A stretch of 64,000 bases of DNA from CAYRVX01 sp964427875 (GTDB lineage: Bacteria; Planctomycetota; Phycisphaerae; SM23-33): positions 10,707 to 74,706 of the forward strand of contig CAYRVX010000020.1 of assembly GCA_964427875.1 (NCBI GenBank), read 5' to 3'. The notes beneath the pieces are model-generated. The model was not told the DNA's origin. It made no database searches and saw nothing but the letters and a program-made list of their open reading frames with translations. Below are positions 50,794 to 59,578 of the stretch, one piece after another (positions within the stretch are counted from its first letter, which is position 1; each line of letters begins with the position of its first letter). The position numbers and the translations under genes are program-made.

Positions 50794-52110
50794 GTGAATG
50801 GCGGCCTTGCCGTGGCACGGGCATCTTGCCCGTGCGTCGCAGGGCCGTCCCGGCCCTGCTCGATCGGGCCGAATGCTCGGGCGAGACGCCCACGCCACGT
50901 TTCCATACACCGCCCTAGCCCAGGGCGCCGTCCGCCCAGGGCGGACAAGCCCTGGGAGCGATGGCCGGCAAGCCCCGAGCCCCGGACGGGGCGATCGTGG
51001 ACCTTCGCTTTCGCCGGCGTCGCCGCCGTCTTCTCGCCCATCTGTCGAGCCGGCCTGCTCTGCCTCGCCCTGCTTCTGCTGCCGTCGTGTTACGCGGCCC
51101 CGCCGAAGGGCCTCAAGCAGCTCTCCTCCCCGCGTGCGGGCCGTCCGATCGGCGGGCGGGTGGCCGTGGTGTACTCGCCGGACTACGAGATCAACCTCGG
51201 CGGCCTCGAGCGGCTGCACAGCTTCGACGTGCACAAGTACGGCCGGATCTACCAACACCTCGTCGCCGCCGGCGTGCTGCGCCCCGAAGACGTCTACGTG
51301 CCGCGGCCGGTCTCGCGCGAGCAGGTCCTCCGCGTGCACAGCCGGGAGTTCCTCGCGTCGCTGCGGAGCTCGGCGGCCGTGGGGCGATACCTCGAGCAGC
51401 CGAAGATCGGCAAGATGCCCGCCGGGCTCGCCGACGCCGCGGTGACCAGCGCGTTTCGCCGCGCTACGGGCGGGACGGTGCTCGCGGCCCGCCTGGCGCT
51501 GAGATGCGGCATCGGCATCAACCTCGCCGGCGGGTATCACCACGCCAAGCCAGACGCGGGCGAGGGCTTCTGCATCTACAACGACATCGCCATCGCCATT
51601 CGGGCCATGCAGGACGGCGGGCTGATCCGGCGGGCGCTCGTGGTGGACCTCGACGTGCACCAGGGCAACGGCACGGCCGTGTGCTTCGCGGGCGACGACA
51701 GCGTCTTCACGTTCTCGATGCATGAGGGCGACATCTACCCCGTGCCGAAGGCGACGAGCGACCTGGACATCGAGCTTCCCGCCGGCACCGCCGACGCGGA
51801 GTACCTGCGGGTGCTCAAGGCCGCACTGCCGAAGGTCTTCGCGAGGGCCCGCCCGGACGTGGTGGTCCTCCAGGCCGGCTGCGACACGCTCGCCGGCGAC
51901 CCGCTGGCGCGCCTGGCCATGACGCCCGCGGGCATCGTCCGGCGCGACGCCATGGTGATCGACGAGTGCGTTCGGCGGAGGGCGCCCGTCGTGATGACGC
52001 TCGGGGGCGGCTACAGCCGCGGCGCCTGGGCCGTCCAGTACGCCAGCGTCCGCCGCACGCTGGAGGCCCACGGCGGCGTGCGGCCCTCGCGCAGCGCGGC
52101 GCGGAAGTAG
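50794..52110 (+). CDS. Histone-deacetylase-family hydrolase with signal peptide; start uncertain
   Basis: The HDAC-like domain starts RVAVVYSPDYEINLGGLERL and has all family motifs: GYHHA with the catalytic His pair, LVVDLDVHQGNGTAVCF (zinc Asp and His), QAGCDTLAGDPLAR (second zinc Asp) and LGGGYSRG (Tyr). The closest look is the class IV/bacterial group. Upstream in frame is a hydrophobic stretch AGLLCLALLLLPSC, which looks like a lipoprotein signal. No ATG, GTG or TTG lies in frame between that stretch and GTG 50812, inside hairpin copy C. GTG 50794 is chosen; GTG 51160 would give a cytosolic 316-residue HDAC. The substrate could be an N-acetyl sugar, polyamine or peptide. Confidence 0.75.
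   Translation: MNGGLAVARASCPCVAGPSRPCSIGPNARARRPRHVSIHRPSPGRRPPRADKPWERWPASPEPRTGRSWTFAFAGVAAVFSPICRAGLLCLALLLLPSCYAAPPKGLKQLSSPRAGRPIGGRVAVVYSPDYEINLGGLERLHSFDVHKYGRIYQHLVAAGVLRPEDVYVPRPVSREQVLRVHSREFLASLRSSAAVGRYLEQPKIGKMPAGLADAAVTSAFRRATGGTVLAARLALRCGIGINLAGGYHHAKPDAGEGFCIYNDIAIAIRAMQDGGLIRRALVVDLDVHQGNGTAVCFAGDDSVFTFSMHEGDIYPVPKATSDLDIELPAGTADAEYLRVLKAALPKVFARARPDVVVLQAGCDTLAGDPLARLAMTPAGIVRRDAMVIDECVRRRAPVVMTLGGGYSRGAWAVQYASVRRTLEAHGGVRPSRSAARK
50812..50911. repeat. Modular triple-hairpin repeat, copy C
   Basis: GTGGCACGGGCATCTTGCCC, CAGGGCCGTCCCGGCCCTG and GCTCGGGCGAGACGCCCACGCCAC, then GTTTCCATACACC, a worn version of the copy A end repeat. The element lies inside the open frame of the HDAC-like gene. 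Copies B and C flank uvrC in the same orientation. Confidence 0.75.
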
Positions 52111-52186
52111 GAACGGGAGCAGCACGGTGTCTGCGGATTCCCGGACTCCCGGGAAGCGAGTGGCCTTGGGCCCGAGGAGGCGAATG

Positions 52187-53413
52187 ATGAAAGCCGTCCT
52201 GCTGGTTCTGATCCTCCTGGCGTTGAGTGCAGCTCTCGCCTGCGCGGCTGGGCCGCCGGCGGCGGGTCGGCCCCCCGGCACGAGCCGGGCCAGGCAGGAG
52301 GCCGGCGCCGCGAGGCGGCTGGTCCGAATCGGCGCGGCTCAGCCGAAGCGAAGGCTGGTGGATCACGGCATCCGAGATCCGCGGAGCGTGTTGGTCGGCG
52401 TTGGCGCCAACCTCGCTGAGATGGAGAAGCTGATCGACAAGGCCGGCGCGGCCGACTGCGATGTCCTGGCGCTGCCGGAGGACACGCTCGGGCTGGGCCA
52501 CTGGGAGGCGGGCAATGTGAGACTGCTCGGCAAGGTGCTGCCTGCCGCCGTCGATCAGATGCTCGGTCGCCTGGGTCGGGCCGCGGCCAGGCACGGGATG
52601 TACCTGTGCTGTTGCAGCGACACGATCGGCCCCGGCGGGGCCCTGCGGAACACGGCGTTTCTCCTCGGCCGCGACGGCAAGGAGATCGGCCGTTACCACA
52701 AGGTCAACATGCCGATCCACGAGCTGCACAAGAAACGGGGCGATGGGTTTCCCGTCTTTGCTACCGACGACCTGGGCGACGTGGGAATGCTCATCTGCTA
52801 CGACATGGTCTTCCCGGAGGCCGCCCGCTGCCTCGCCCTCGGGGGGGCCGACATCATCTTCCATCTCACGCTGGGCGGCGCGGCGATCGGGCCGGGGGAC
52901 GTCAGCCGCGCGGCGTTCCGCACGCGGGCCGTCGAGAACTACGTGTACCTCGTCGTCGCCCAGCGAGGCTCGGGGAGCATGATCCTCTCGCCGACCGGCG
53001 AGGTGCTCGCCGAGGGGAAGAAGCCGGGCGACGTCGTGATCGCCGAGATCGACCCGGCCGGCGGGCGGGAAGGCGGCGACGCAATGAACCGCCAGTCGGA
53101 CATGCGGGCCCGCCTGTTCCGCGAGCGTTGGCCGGCGGCCTACGGCGTCCTCACCAGTCCCAAGCCCCCCGTGCTCCGGAAGGTGCCGCAGGAGATGTCC
53201 ATCGAGCAGGCCGTTCGCATCGCCAACGCGGCCCTGACCGTAGGCGAGGAGGAGTTCGCAGCGGCGGAAGCCTTGGTGCGAGACGGCAAGACGGACCAGG
53301 CGAGGCGTGCCTTCCAGGCCCTGATCGCCAAGTACTCACGAACGTGGATCGAGTACGCTTCCCGCAACCGCCTCGCCCGAATGCGGGCTCTGGGAGACCC
53401 GTCAGGGAAATGA
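52187..53413 (+). CDS. Exported nitrilase-superfamily carbon-nitrogen hydrolase
   Basis: The protein has 408 residues. The signal peptide MKAVLLVLILLALSAALACA is followed by the C-N hydrolase fold with the full triad: E98 in VLALPEDTLGLG, K172 in GRYHKVNMP and C204 in MLICYDMVFPEAA. C-terminal about 90 residues form a helical TPR-like tail (EFAAAEALVRDGKTDQARRA). It hydrolyses an amide, nitrile or carbamoyl group outside the cytosol. ATG at 52187 has GGAGG 6 nt upstream; 52184 (MM) is equivalent. It is 14 nt before the FAD oxidoreductase gene. Confidence 0.88.
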   Translation: MKAVLLVLILLALSAALACAAGPPAAGRPPGTSRARQEAGAARRLVRIGAAQPKRRLVDHGIRDPRSVLVGVGANLAEMEKLIDKAGAADCDVLALPEDTLGLGHWEAGNVRLLGKVLPAAVDQMLGRLGRAAARHGMYLCCCSDTIGPGGALRNTAFLLGRDGKEIGRYHKVNMPIHELHKKRGDGFPVFATDDLGDVGMLICYDMVFPEAARCLALGGADIIFHLTLGGAAIGPGDVSRAAFRTRAVENYVYLVVAQRGSGSMILSPTGEVLAEGKKPGDVVIAEIDPAGGREGGDAMNRQSDMRARLFRERWPAAYGVLTSPKPPVLRKVPQEMSIEQAVRIANAALTVGEEEFAAAEALVRDGKTDQARRAFQALIAKYSRTWIEYASRNRLARMRALGDPSGK

Positions 53414-53427
53414 GAGAGGAGAGTGCA

Positions 53428-54894
53428 ATGGATCGTCGAGGTTTTCTGAAGGGAACTGCGATGCTTGGGATGGGTGTTCAGGCCGGCGCCGCGGAAGGCG
53501 GCGCGAAGAAGGCCGCGGACCCGGCGGCGAGCTACTACGAGGAGCCGGCGAGGAAGCTGCCCGTCAGGCAGTTCGACGTCGTCGTGGCCGGCGCGGGCAC
53601 GGCGGGCGTGGTGGCCGCGGTGGCGGCAGCTCGCCAGGGAGCAAAGACCGTCCTGATCGAGAGGAAGGGCTATCCCGGCGGCACGGCCGTCGAGGGCGGC
53701 ACGGCCCTTCACAGCTTCTACAACCTCTGGACGGGCTTCCCGCACGTCCGCAAGCGCCAGGTGGTCCGGGGGATTCCCCAGGAGATCATCGACCGCCTGG
53801 CGAAGCTCGGCGGAACGACGGGGCACGCCGAGATGACCAAGGGCCGCGACTACGACTCGGTCTGCACCGCGATCGACACGGAGATCTACAAGCTCGTCGC
53901 GTTCGAGATGCTCGCCGAGGCCGGCGTGTTCGTCTGCGTGAACACGCTGCTCGTGGGGGCGATCATGGACGGCTCGCGGATCCGCGGCGCGATCGCGGAA
54001 AGCCGCTCCGGAAGGGAGGCCATCTGCGCGAGGTCGTTCGTCGATTGCACGGCCTACGGCGACCTGGCCGCCTACGCCGGCGCGGAATACACCGAGCCCA
54101 ACGACTACGCGGTGGCCAACAGCATCGGCGTCGCCAACGTCAGCGTCGAGAAGTACCACGAGTTCCTCAAGTCGCACAACGCCGTGACCCAGTACGCCGA
54201 GGGCGTGCGCAGCGGCCGGAAGGGACGCATCGTCCGCGTCCAGGGCAATACGGGCAAGCTGCCGGCCGAGTTCAGACAAGAGGCCAGGAAGATCGGCATG
54301 TCCACCGTCACCACCACCGTCCACGACGACTACTTCATGTTCATCAAGCTGAACTTCAGGATGCGCGTCAGCCCCACCGACCGCGACGCCGTGTCGAAGG
54401 CGGAGCTGGAGCTGCGGAAGCGCCAGGCCAGGGCGATCGAGCTGTTTCGCAAGCACGTCCCCGGCTGCGAGAAGGCGTTCATGGCCAGGACGAGCCCGTC
54501 GCTGTGCATCCGCCGCGGCCGGCGGATCGCCTGCGACTACGACATCACGCACGAGGACGTGATCGAGGCGAGGCACTTCGACGACGACGTCATGGCGTAC
54601 GGCTTTCACGACTCGGCCCCGCGGTTCCAGGTCAAGGGCGGCGGGACGTACGGGGTCCCCTATCGCGCGCTGCGCGTGGCGAAGATCGACAACCTGCTCG
54701 CCGCCGGGATGCTGATCACCTCCGACCACCGGGCGCACATGTCCACCAGGAACACGGTGTGCTGCATGGGCCAGGGCCAGGCCGCCGGCACGGCCGCCGC
54801 GCTGTGCGCCGCCAAGAAGTGCGGCACGCGAGAGCTTCCCTACGCCGACCTGAGAAAGGCGCTCGAGGCCGGGGGCGTCTACTTCGAAAGTTGA
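53428..54894 (+). CDS. Tat-exported FAD-dependent oxidoreductase
   Basis: The protein has 488 residues. Twin-arginine signal MDRRGFLKGTAMLGMG, so it is exported folded with cofactor. FAD site: FDVVVAGAGTAGVVAAVAAA and VLIERKGYPGGTAVEGG. The C-terminal part has GMLITSDHRAHMSTRNTVCC and GQGQAAGTAAALCAAK, typical of FAD-dependent proteins in the PF12831 group (often linked to carbohydrate or polymer breakdown in planctomycetes). Substrate is unknown. AGGAG 6 nt upstream supports the start. It is translationally close to the nitrilase and probably works with it. Confidence 0.9.
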   Translation: MDRRGFLKGTAMLGMGVQAGAAEGGAKKAADPAASYYEEPARKLPVRQFDVVVAGAGTAGVVAAVAAARQGAKTVLIERKGYPGGTAVEGGTALHSFYNLWTGFPHVRKRQVVRGIPQEIIDRLAKLGGTTGHAEMTKGRDYDSVCTAIDTEIYKLVAFEMLAEAGVFVCVNTLLVGAIMDGSRIRGAIAESRSGREAICARSFVDCTAYGDLAAYAGAEYTEPNDYAVANSIGVANVSVEKYHEFLKSHNAVTQYAEGVRSGRKGRIVRVQGNTGKLPAEFRQEARKIGMSTVTTTVHDDYFMFIKLNFRMRVSPTDRDAVSKAELELRKRQARAIELFRKHVPGCEKAFMARTSPSLCIRRGRRIACDYDITHEDVIEARHFDDDVMAYGFHDSAPRFQVKGGGTYGVPYRALRVAKIDNLLAAGMLITSDHRAHMSTRNTVCCMGQGQAAGTAAALCAAKKCGTRELPYADLRKALEAGGVYFES

Positions 54895-54978
54895 ATCCTG
54901 CTTGATTTCATCGCCCGGGCGCATACGAATGGGGAAAGACAGGCCCGTTTGATGCGCGCGCCAGAGAGGACGGAACGC

Positions 54979-57039
54979 ATGAGACGCAAGCGATCCGGCG
55001 GAATCGTGCCGCTCGCGGCGTTGGTCTCGACCTGTGCGCTTGGCGGCGCGTTCGGGGGTTTCGGCGGGCTCGCGCAGAGGCTCGCCCTGCCGGTTGCGCA
55101 GCCGGCGCCGCCGGGCGGCGCGGCGTCGACGGCCGGCAAGCCCGGCCTGCACATCCGCCGGGGCAAGCCGGTCAGCTTCACCTGCATGCTCAACGACGGC
55201 GCCGGCTACCGGTGGGACATCCAGCAGTACGGCACCGTCGGCCAGGGGACCGACCGCGCCTACAGCGGCGGGATGTACCTCCGGGTCAACGGCGCGAGCG
55301 TACGCTCGACCGGCCAGGGGTGGATGAACGCCGCCGGGGACGAAGTCGAGATCGGCCCCTACAGCCGCGGCACCGTTCGGATCTACCGCCGCATCAAGGT
55401 CTACCGCAACCGCGGCCTGGCCCGGTGGCTGGACATCTTCGAGAACCCCACCTCACAAAACATCACCCTCACCGTCCAGCTCTTCTCGGACATGATCACG
55501 ACGGTCGGGCAGACCGTGTCCAGCTCGGGCAAGAACCAGTTCACGAGCAAGGACCACGCCTTCGTGACCGTCTGCCAGGGCGTCGGCGCCCCGGCGCTGA
55601 TGCATTACGTCTGCTCGCCCCGGAGCAAGCTGCGCCCCACCGTCACGGTTCGCGGCGACAACATCTACGTCAACTACGGGATCACCGTGCCGGCCAACAA
55701 GGCCGTGGCGCTGTGCTACTTCGAGTCGCAGAACCGCTCGGCCGAGGCGCTGAGGAAGCTGATGAAGGACTTCCGCCCGTCCCGGGCCCTGCGGGACCTC
55801 CCGCCGGCGCTGCGCAGGCTGCTGGTCAACATGCCGGTCGGCAGCGGCATCGGCGGCGTGGATCTGGAGCGGTCGGAGACCCGCGACCTGGTCCACAACC
55901 GCCACGGCGACCCGATCTTCGGCACGATCGCCAACGAGAGCTTCCGCCTGGGGACGCTCTTCGGGGCCATGACGTTGCCGGCCGACGAGGTCATCGGCAT
56001 GGCGTCGGCCGAGGGCGAGGAGGGGCAGTTCCGGGTCCTGCTGCTCGGCGGACAGGTCCTCGCCGGGCGGATGGCGAAGGGCGCCAAGCTGGAGCTGAAG
56101 CTGCCCGCCGGCGGCGTGCTGCGCGTGCCCTTCGCCGACCTGCGCCAGTGCGCCTACCGCATCTCGAAGGATCGCCCGGACGAGAGCGAGTTCGCCGGGC
56201 CGCTCCTGATCCTCCGCACGGGCGACCGCGTGGCCTTCGAGCCGGGCAGCGTCGAGCTCACGTTCCGCACCCGCCACGGCGTGGTGGCTCTGGCGCCGCA
56301 GGAGCTGCTGGAAGTCACGCTGGACCATGCCGGCAACGGCGTTCATCGCGCCACGTTCCTCAACGGCTCGCAGCTCGCCGGCTTCCTGGAGCCCGAGCAG
56401 GTCCCCCTGACGCTGAAGCTCGGGCCGAAGCTCACCCTCGCCCGGAACCTGGTGGCGAGGGTCCGGTTCGCCGCCGAGGAGAAGCCCGACGCCACGCTCG
56501 ACGCCGTCGTGCTCAGCAACGGGGACGAGCTGTTCGGCCGCTTCGCCGAGGAGGAGTTCACGCTCACGACCCGCTACGGGAAGGTGAAGCTCCAGCCGGA
56601 GAGCGTCGAGGCGATGTCGTTCAGCCGCACGCATCTTGGGCGGGCGGGCGTGCGGCTCTGGAACGGCTCGGTGCTTCGCGGGCAATGCGGCAGGGGAACG
56701 CTGGCCTTCCAGGTCACCCCGGGCCCGACGCTGGAGATCCATGTCGGGCAATACGTTCGGGTCCGCCGGAGCCAGGCCCTGCCGCCGAAGAAGATCCGCC
56801 AGGCGGTCCGCAGCCTGGTCAGGCAGCTTGGGGCCAAGGGCTACAAGGACCGGCAGGACGCCACCGAGAAGCTCGTCAAGATGGGCAAGGGCATCATCCC
56901 CATGCTGCGGAAGCACCTCCCGGCGGGCGACCCGGAGGTCCGGCAGCGGATCGAGGGCATCCTGGAGCGGCTGGGGGGCGGCCCGGCTCGCTTGCCGGCG
57001 GGGCCAGGCCGCTCGTCGGTGCAGATCCTGCACAACTGA
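54979..57039 (+). CDS. Exported protein of unknown function with HEAT-like tail
   Basis: The protein has 686 residues. Signal-like start (IVPLAALVSTCALGGAFGGF). Residues about 50-260 form an all-beta domain (YRWDIQQYGTVGQGTDRAYS). The middle has several repeated beta units with LLLGGQVLAGRMAKGAKLEL- and VLSNGDELFGRFAEEEFTL-like rungs. The tail (about 610-665) has a HEAT-like helical stretch LGAKGYKDRQDATEKLVKMG, similar to the WD40 protein tail. No catalytic motif recognised. It follows the FAD gene by 84 nt and has GAGAGGA 9 nt before the ATG. Confidence 0.85.
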   Translation: MRRKRSGGIVPLAALVSTCALGGAFGGFGGLAQRLALPVAQPAPPGGAASTAGKPGLHIRRGKPVSFTCMLNDGAGYRWDIQQYGTVGQGTDRAYSGGMYLRVNGASVRSTGQGWMNAAGDEVEIGPYSRGTVRIYRRIKVYRNRGLARWLDIFENPTSQNITLTVQLFSDMITTVGQTVSSSGKNQFTSKDHAFVTVCQGVGAPALMHYVCSPRSKLRPTVTVRGDNIYVNYGITVPANKAVALCYFESQNRSAEALRKLMKDFRPSRALRDLPPALRRLLVNMPVGSGIGGVDLERSETRDLVHNRHGDPIFGTIANESFRLGTLFGAMTLPADEVIGMASAEGEEGQFRVLLLGGQVLAGRMAKGAKLELKLPAGGVLRVPFADLRQCAYRISKDRPDESEFAGPLLILRTGDRVAFEPGSVELTFRTRHGVVALAPQELLEVTLDHAGNGVHRATFLNGSQLAGFLEPEQVPLTLKLGPKLTLARNLVARVRFAAEEKPDATLDAVVLSNGDELFGRFAEEEFTLTTRYGKVKLQPESVEAMSFSRTHLGRAGVRLWNGSVLRGQCGRGTLAFQVTPGPTLEIHVGQYVRVRRSQALPPKKIRQAVRSLVRQLGAKGYKDRQDATEKLVKMGKGIIPMLRKHLPAGDPEVRQRIEGILERLGGGPARLPAGPGRSSVQILHN

Positions 57040-57093
57040 ACGCGCGGGCCGTGGCGACATCGAGAAAGGGCACACCAGAAGGGGCGTGCTGCA

Positions 57094-57972
57094 ATGAGCA
57101 GGAAGGACCGTCAGGAGCAAAGGAGACGCCGCCGGTTGCGGCGGGAGAAACGGCAATCCGCGCCGCCGCCGGGAGAGATCAAGATGCCGCCGCGCTTCAT
57201 GATGGAGCGGAGCATGCGGGAGATGTTCGGCGAGGGCGGCGGGGGCCGGCAGGCCGAGGCGCAGGACCTGGCCTATCAGGCCATGGAAGCCGATGACATC
57301 GAGCAAATAGCCCGGTTGGCGATGCAGGCGGTGAAGCTGGACCCCCACTGCCTCGATGCCCTCTTGCTGCTCGCGCAACTCGGCAGTGAGAGCCGCGAGG
57401 AGCTGATCGAGAACCTCCGGAAGGCCGTGAAGACCGGCGAGCGGGAGCTGGGCGAGCAGTGCTTCGAGGAAGATCGCGGCTACTTCTGGGGGCTCCTGGA
57501 GACCCGCCCGTACATGCGCGCGCGGGCGCTGCTGGCCGAGGCACTGGCCGACGCCGGGCGGTTCGGCGAGGCCATCGCCGAGTACGAGGCGATGCTCGAC
57601 CTGAACCCCGGCGACAACCAGGGGCTGCGGTATCACCTCATCGGCTGTTACCTTGCGGCCGACCGCGTCCAGCAGGCCGGGAAGTTCCTGGAGAAGCACA
57701 AGGACGACCCGATGGCGGCGTTCGCCTGGGCGCGGGTGCTCCAGCGCCACCTGGCCGGCGACCTCGACGGCGCCAAAGCCGCATTGGCCAAGGCCCGCGA
57801 GACGAACCGGCACATGGAGGCGTACCTGGCCGGCCGGAAACGCCTCCCCGACCAGATGCCGGGTTACTACGGCGTGGGGGATGAGAACGAGGCCGTCATC
57901 TCCGCGAAGATCCTCGCGCCCGCCTGGAAAGATGCCCGCTCGGCCGTGAGATGGTTGAGACAGATGGAGTAG
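57094..57972 (+). CDS. ST7-like TPR protein
   Basis: The protein has 292 residues. An N-terminal basic stretch (RRRRRLRREKRQ) is followed by the ST7-family TPR domain, with diagnostic segments GYFWGLLETRPYMRARALLA and LNPGDNQGLRYHLIGCYLAA, and near the end GRKRLPDQMPGYYGVGDENE. ST7 proteins are found in bacteria and in animals. In bacteria the function is unknown; a scaffold role is likely. It follows the exported unknown gene by 54 nt. Confidence 0.88.
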   Translation: MSRKDRQEQRRRRRLRREKRQSAPPPGEIKMPPRFMMERSMREMFGEGGGGRQAEAQDLAYQAMEADDIEQIARLAMQAVKLDPHCLDALLLLAQLGSESREELIENLRKAVKTGERELGEQCFEEDRGYFWGLLETRPYMRARALLAEALADAGRFGEAIAEYEAMLDLNPGDNQGLRYHLIGCYLAADRVQQAGKFLEKHKDDPMAAFAWARVLQRHLAGDLDGAKAALAKARETNRHMEAYLAGRKRLPDQMPGYYGVGDENEAVISAKILAPAWKDARSAVRWLRQME

Positions 57973-58029
57973 ATGAATGCGTCCCTCGTGACGCGCCTCG
58001 CGCCGCGTCAGACACCGGAAAGGATGCCG

Positions 58030-58830
58030 ATGACATCACACGTCGAACTGGCCGAGCGGTACAAGCAACTCCGAACCGTCAGCTTTGAGTTGAACAAGGT
58101 CTTGCCGGACCTCACGTCCAAGGAGACGCTCGAGCGCGCCGCCAGGAAGCTGGGGTTCTGGCGCCGTGGGATCCTCGTCTTCGGAAAGGAGGACGAAGTC
58201 AACGTCCTCATGGACTACGTGATCTACGACTGCTACGAGGACGGGGCCAACGCCGTAGACCGATACATCACCCAGCGCCCTCCTGCGCCCGGCTCGGACG
58301 TGGAGGCCGTGTTGAGGGCGAAACAGCGGGCGTTTTACGCCATCGTGCAGGTCGAAGAGGTCTCGGAGGGCCTGGGCGTTCGCGTCCTCGACCTGTTGAC
58401 TGACAGGCGATTCCTTCTGGCCGACATCGGGTTCTCGGCGACGGCCATCGAAGGTGTCGTCATCGCCACGAGGCTCATTCCCTTCGAGGACTTCGTCATG
58501 ACCTCCGGAGCGGCTCTCCCGCTGGATGCGGACACCCTGACCAAGGTGGTGAGGGAGGTCATCATGCGGGCGCCCGGTGACCGGCCGCAGATCTTCGACA
58601 GCCTGAGCAAGGAGCAGAAAGCGGACACCACGGCAAGGATCATCCGCCTGGCCCTTGAAGCGGGCGCCTCGGATTCCATTGAATACGCCGACGTTCATGA
58701 GGCGAAGGGCCACGATGCAGGAACGTACGTCTCGGCGGATCCCATCCGGAGCGCATCCCACCGCGTCGGCCGGAACGACCCCTGCCCTTGCGGCAGCGGC
58801 AAGAAGTACAAGAAGTGTTGTGGCCGGTAG
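58030..58830 (+). CDS. SEC-C-motif protein
   Basis: The protein has 266 residues. It ends with a SEC-C zinc motif, NDPCPCGSGKKYKKCCGR, known from SecA and many small proteins. The main part is a mixed fold (RRGILVFGKEDEVNVLMDYV, VIMRAPGDRPQIFDSLSKEQ) that I do not recognise. The start at 58030 has GAAAGG 6 nt upstream. It could bind SecB-like partners or act as an RNA/protein adaptor. The next gene encodes a pRiA4b ORF-3-like protein, a partner often seen with SEC-C. Confidence 0.85.
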   Translation: MTSHVELAERYKQLRTVSFELNKVLPDLTSKETLERAARKLGFWRRGILVFGKEDEVNVLMDYVIYDCYEDGANAVDRYITQRPPAPGSDVEAVLRAKQRAFYAIVQVEEVSEGLGVRVLDLLTDRRFLLADIGFSATAIEGVVIATRLIPFEDFVMTSGAALPLDADTLTKVVREVIMRAPGDRPQIFDSLSKEQKADTTARIIRLALEAGASDSIEYADVHEAKGHDAGTYVSADPIRSASHRVGRNDPCPCGSGKKYKKCCGR

Positions 58831-58918
58831 CGGGGCCGCGGCGCGGGCCCCGGCTCGCCGGTACAGGACTACGGATCGTGGAAGCAGAAGGCGATTCGGC
58901 GCGCAGGGAGACAGTCTC

Positions 58919-59482
58919 ATGGCCAGACGCAGGGCGAAGAAACGCAAGCGCGCGCCTCGGGACAATCGGCTGTTCGAGCTGGAGGTCGGCCTCCTCAGCG
59001 GCCTCGTGACCGAGGAGTTCACCAAGCGGAACCCCGTGGTCTCTCGAACCATCCAGGTTCGCGGCGACCAGACTCTGGCGCAACTGCACGAGGCGATCTT
59101 CGACGCCTTCGACCGCGAGGACGAGCACATGTACGAGTTCCAGGTCGGCGGCAAACGGCCCATGGACCCCAAGGCCGACCGGTACGTGCTGCCGATGGCG
59201 CTCGACTACCCGCTCGACGACAGCAGGCCCGCCGGAGACGTGACCCGCACGACGATCGGCTCTCTCGGCCTGAAGGTCGATCAGGCCTTCGGGTACTGGT
59301 TCGACTTCGGCGACGACTGGTGGCATCAGGTCACCGTCCGTGCCGTGGAGGATGAGGCCCCGGCCGGGAAGTACCCCCAAGTGACCCGGCGCGTGGGCGA
59401 AAGCCCGCCTCAGTACATCGATTGGGATGAGGAGGACAAAGACGAGGACGAGGACGACGACGAGGACGAGGACGAGCAATGA
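58919..59482 (+). CDS. Plasmid pRiA4b ORF-3-like protein
   Basis: The protein has 187 residues. The PRiA4_ORF3 domain is recognisable by AIFDAFDREDEHMYEFQVGG and WFDFGDDWWHQVTVRAVED. These proteins are found beside mobile elements (sometimes as IS1096 passenger proteins) and as fusions with SEC-C. The C-terminal tail DEEDKDEDEDDDEDEDEQ is encoded by the GACGAG hexamer tract at 59441-59476. GGGAG lies 8 nt before the ATG. Function unknown. Confidence 0.85.
   Translation: MARRRAKKRKRAPRDNRLFELEVGLLSGLVTEEFTKRNPVVSRTIQVRGDQTLAQLHEAIFDAFDREDEHMYEFQVGGKRPMDPKADRYVLPMALDYPLDDSRPAGDVTRTTIGSLGLKVDQAFGYWFDFGDDWWHQVTVRAVEDEAPAGKYPQVTRRVGESPPQYIDWDEEDKDEDEDDDEDEDEQ
59441..59476. repeat. GACGAG hexamer tract encoding an acidic tail
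   Basis: GACGAGGACGAGGACGACGA and further units encode the Asp/Glu tail of the pRiA4b-like protein. It is the same motif as at 11176, where it is non-coding. Confidence 0.85.
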
Positions 59483-59578
59483 GTACGCCTGGGTCCGGCT
59501 GCCCTGCCGATAGACGGGCGAGCCCTTGAGCGCCTGCTCGCCTCGCGGCCGGGCGCCATGCGTGGATGAGTCCCGCTG

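Noticed and set aside
53140..55152. Long minus-strand open frame over the FAD oxidoreductase
   Set aside because: Shadow frame; the plus strand has Tat signal, FAD motifs and a ribosome-binding site.
58919..59482. IS1096-type mobile element passenger
   Set aside because: The pRiA4b ORF-3-like family can accompany IS elements, but no transposase or terminal repeats are seen around it. Reported as a plain gene.
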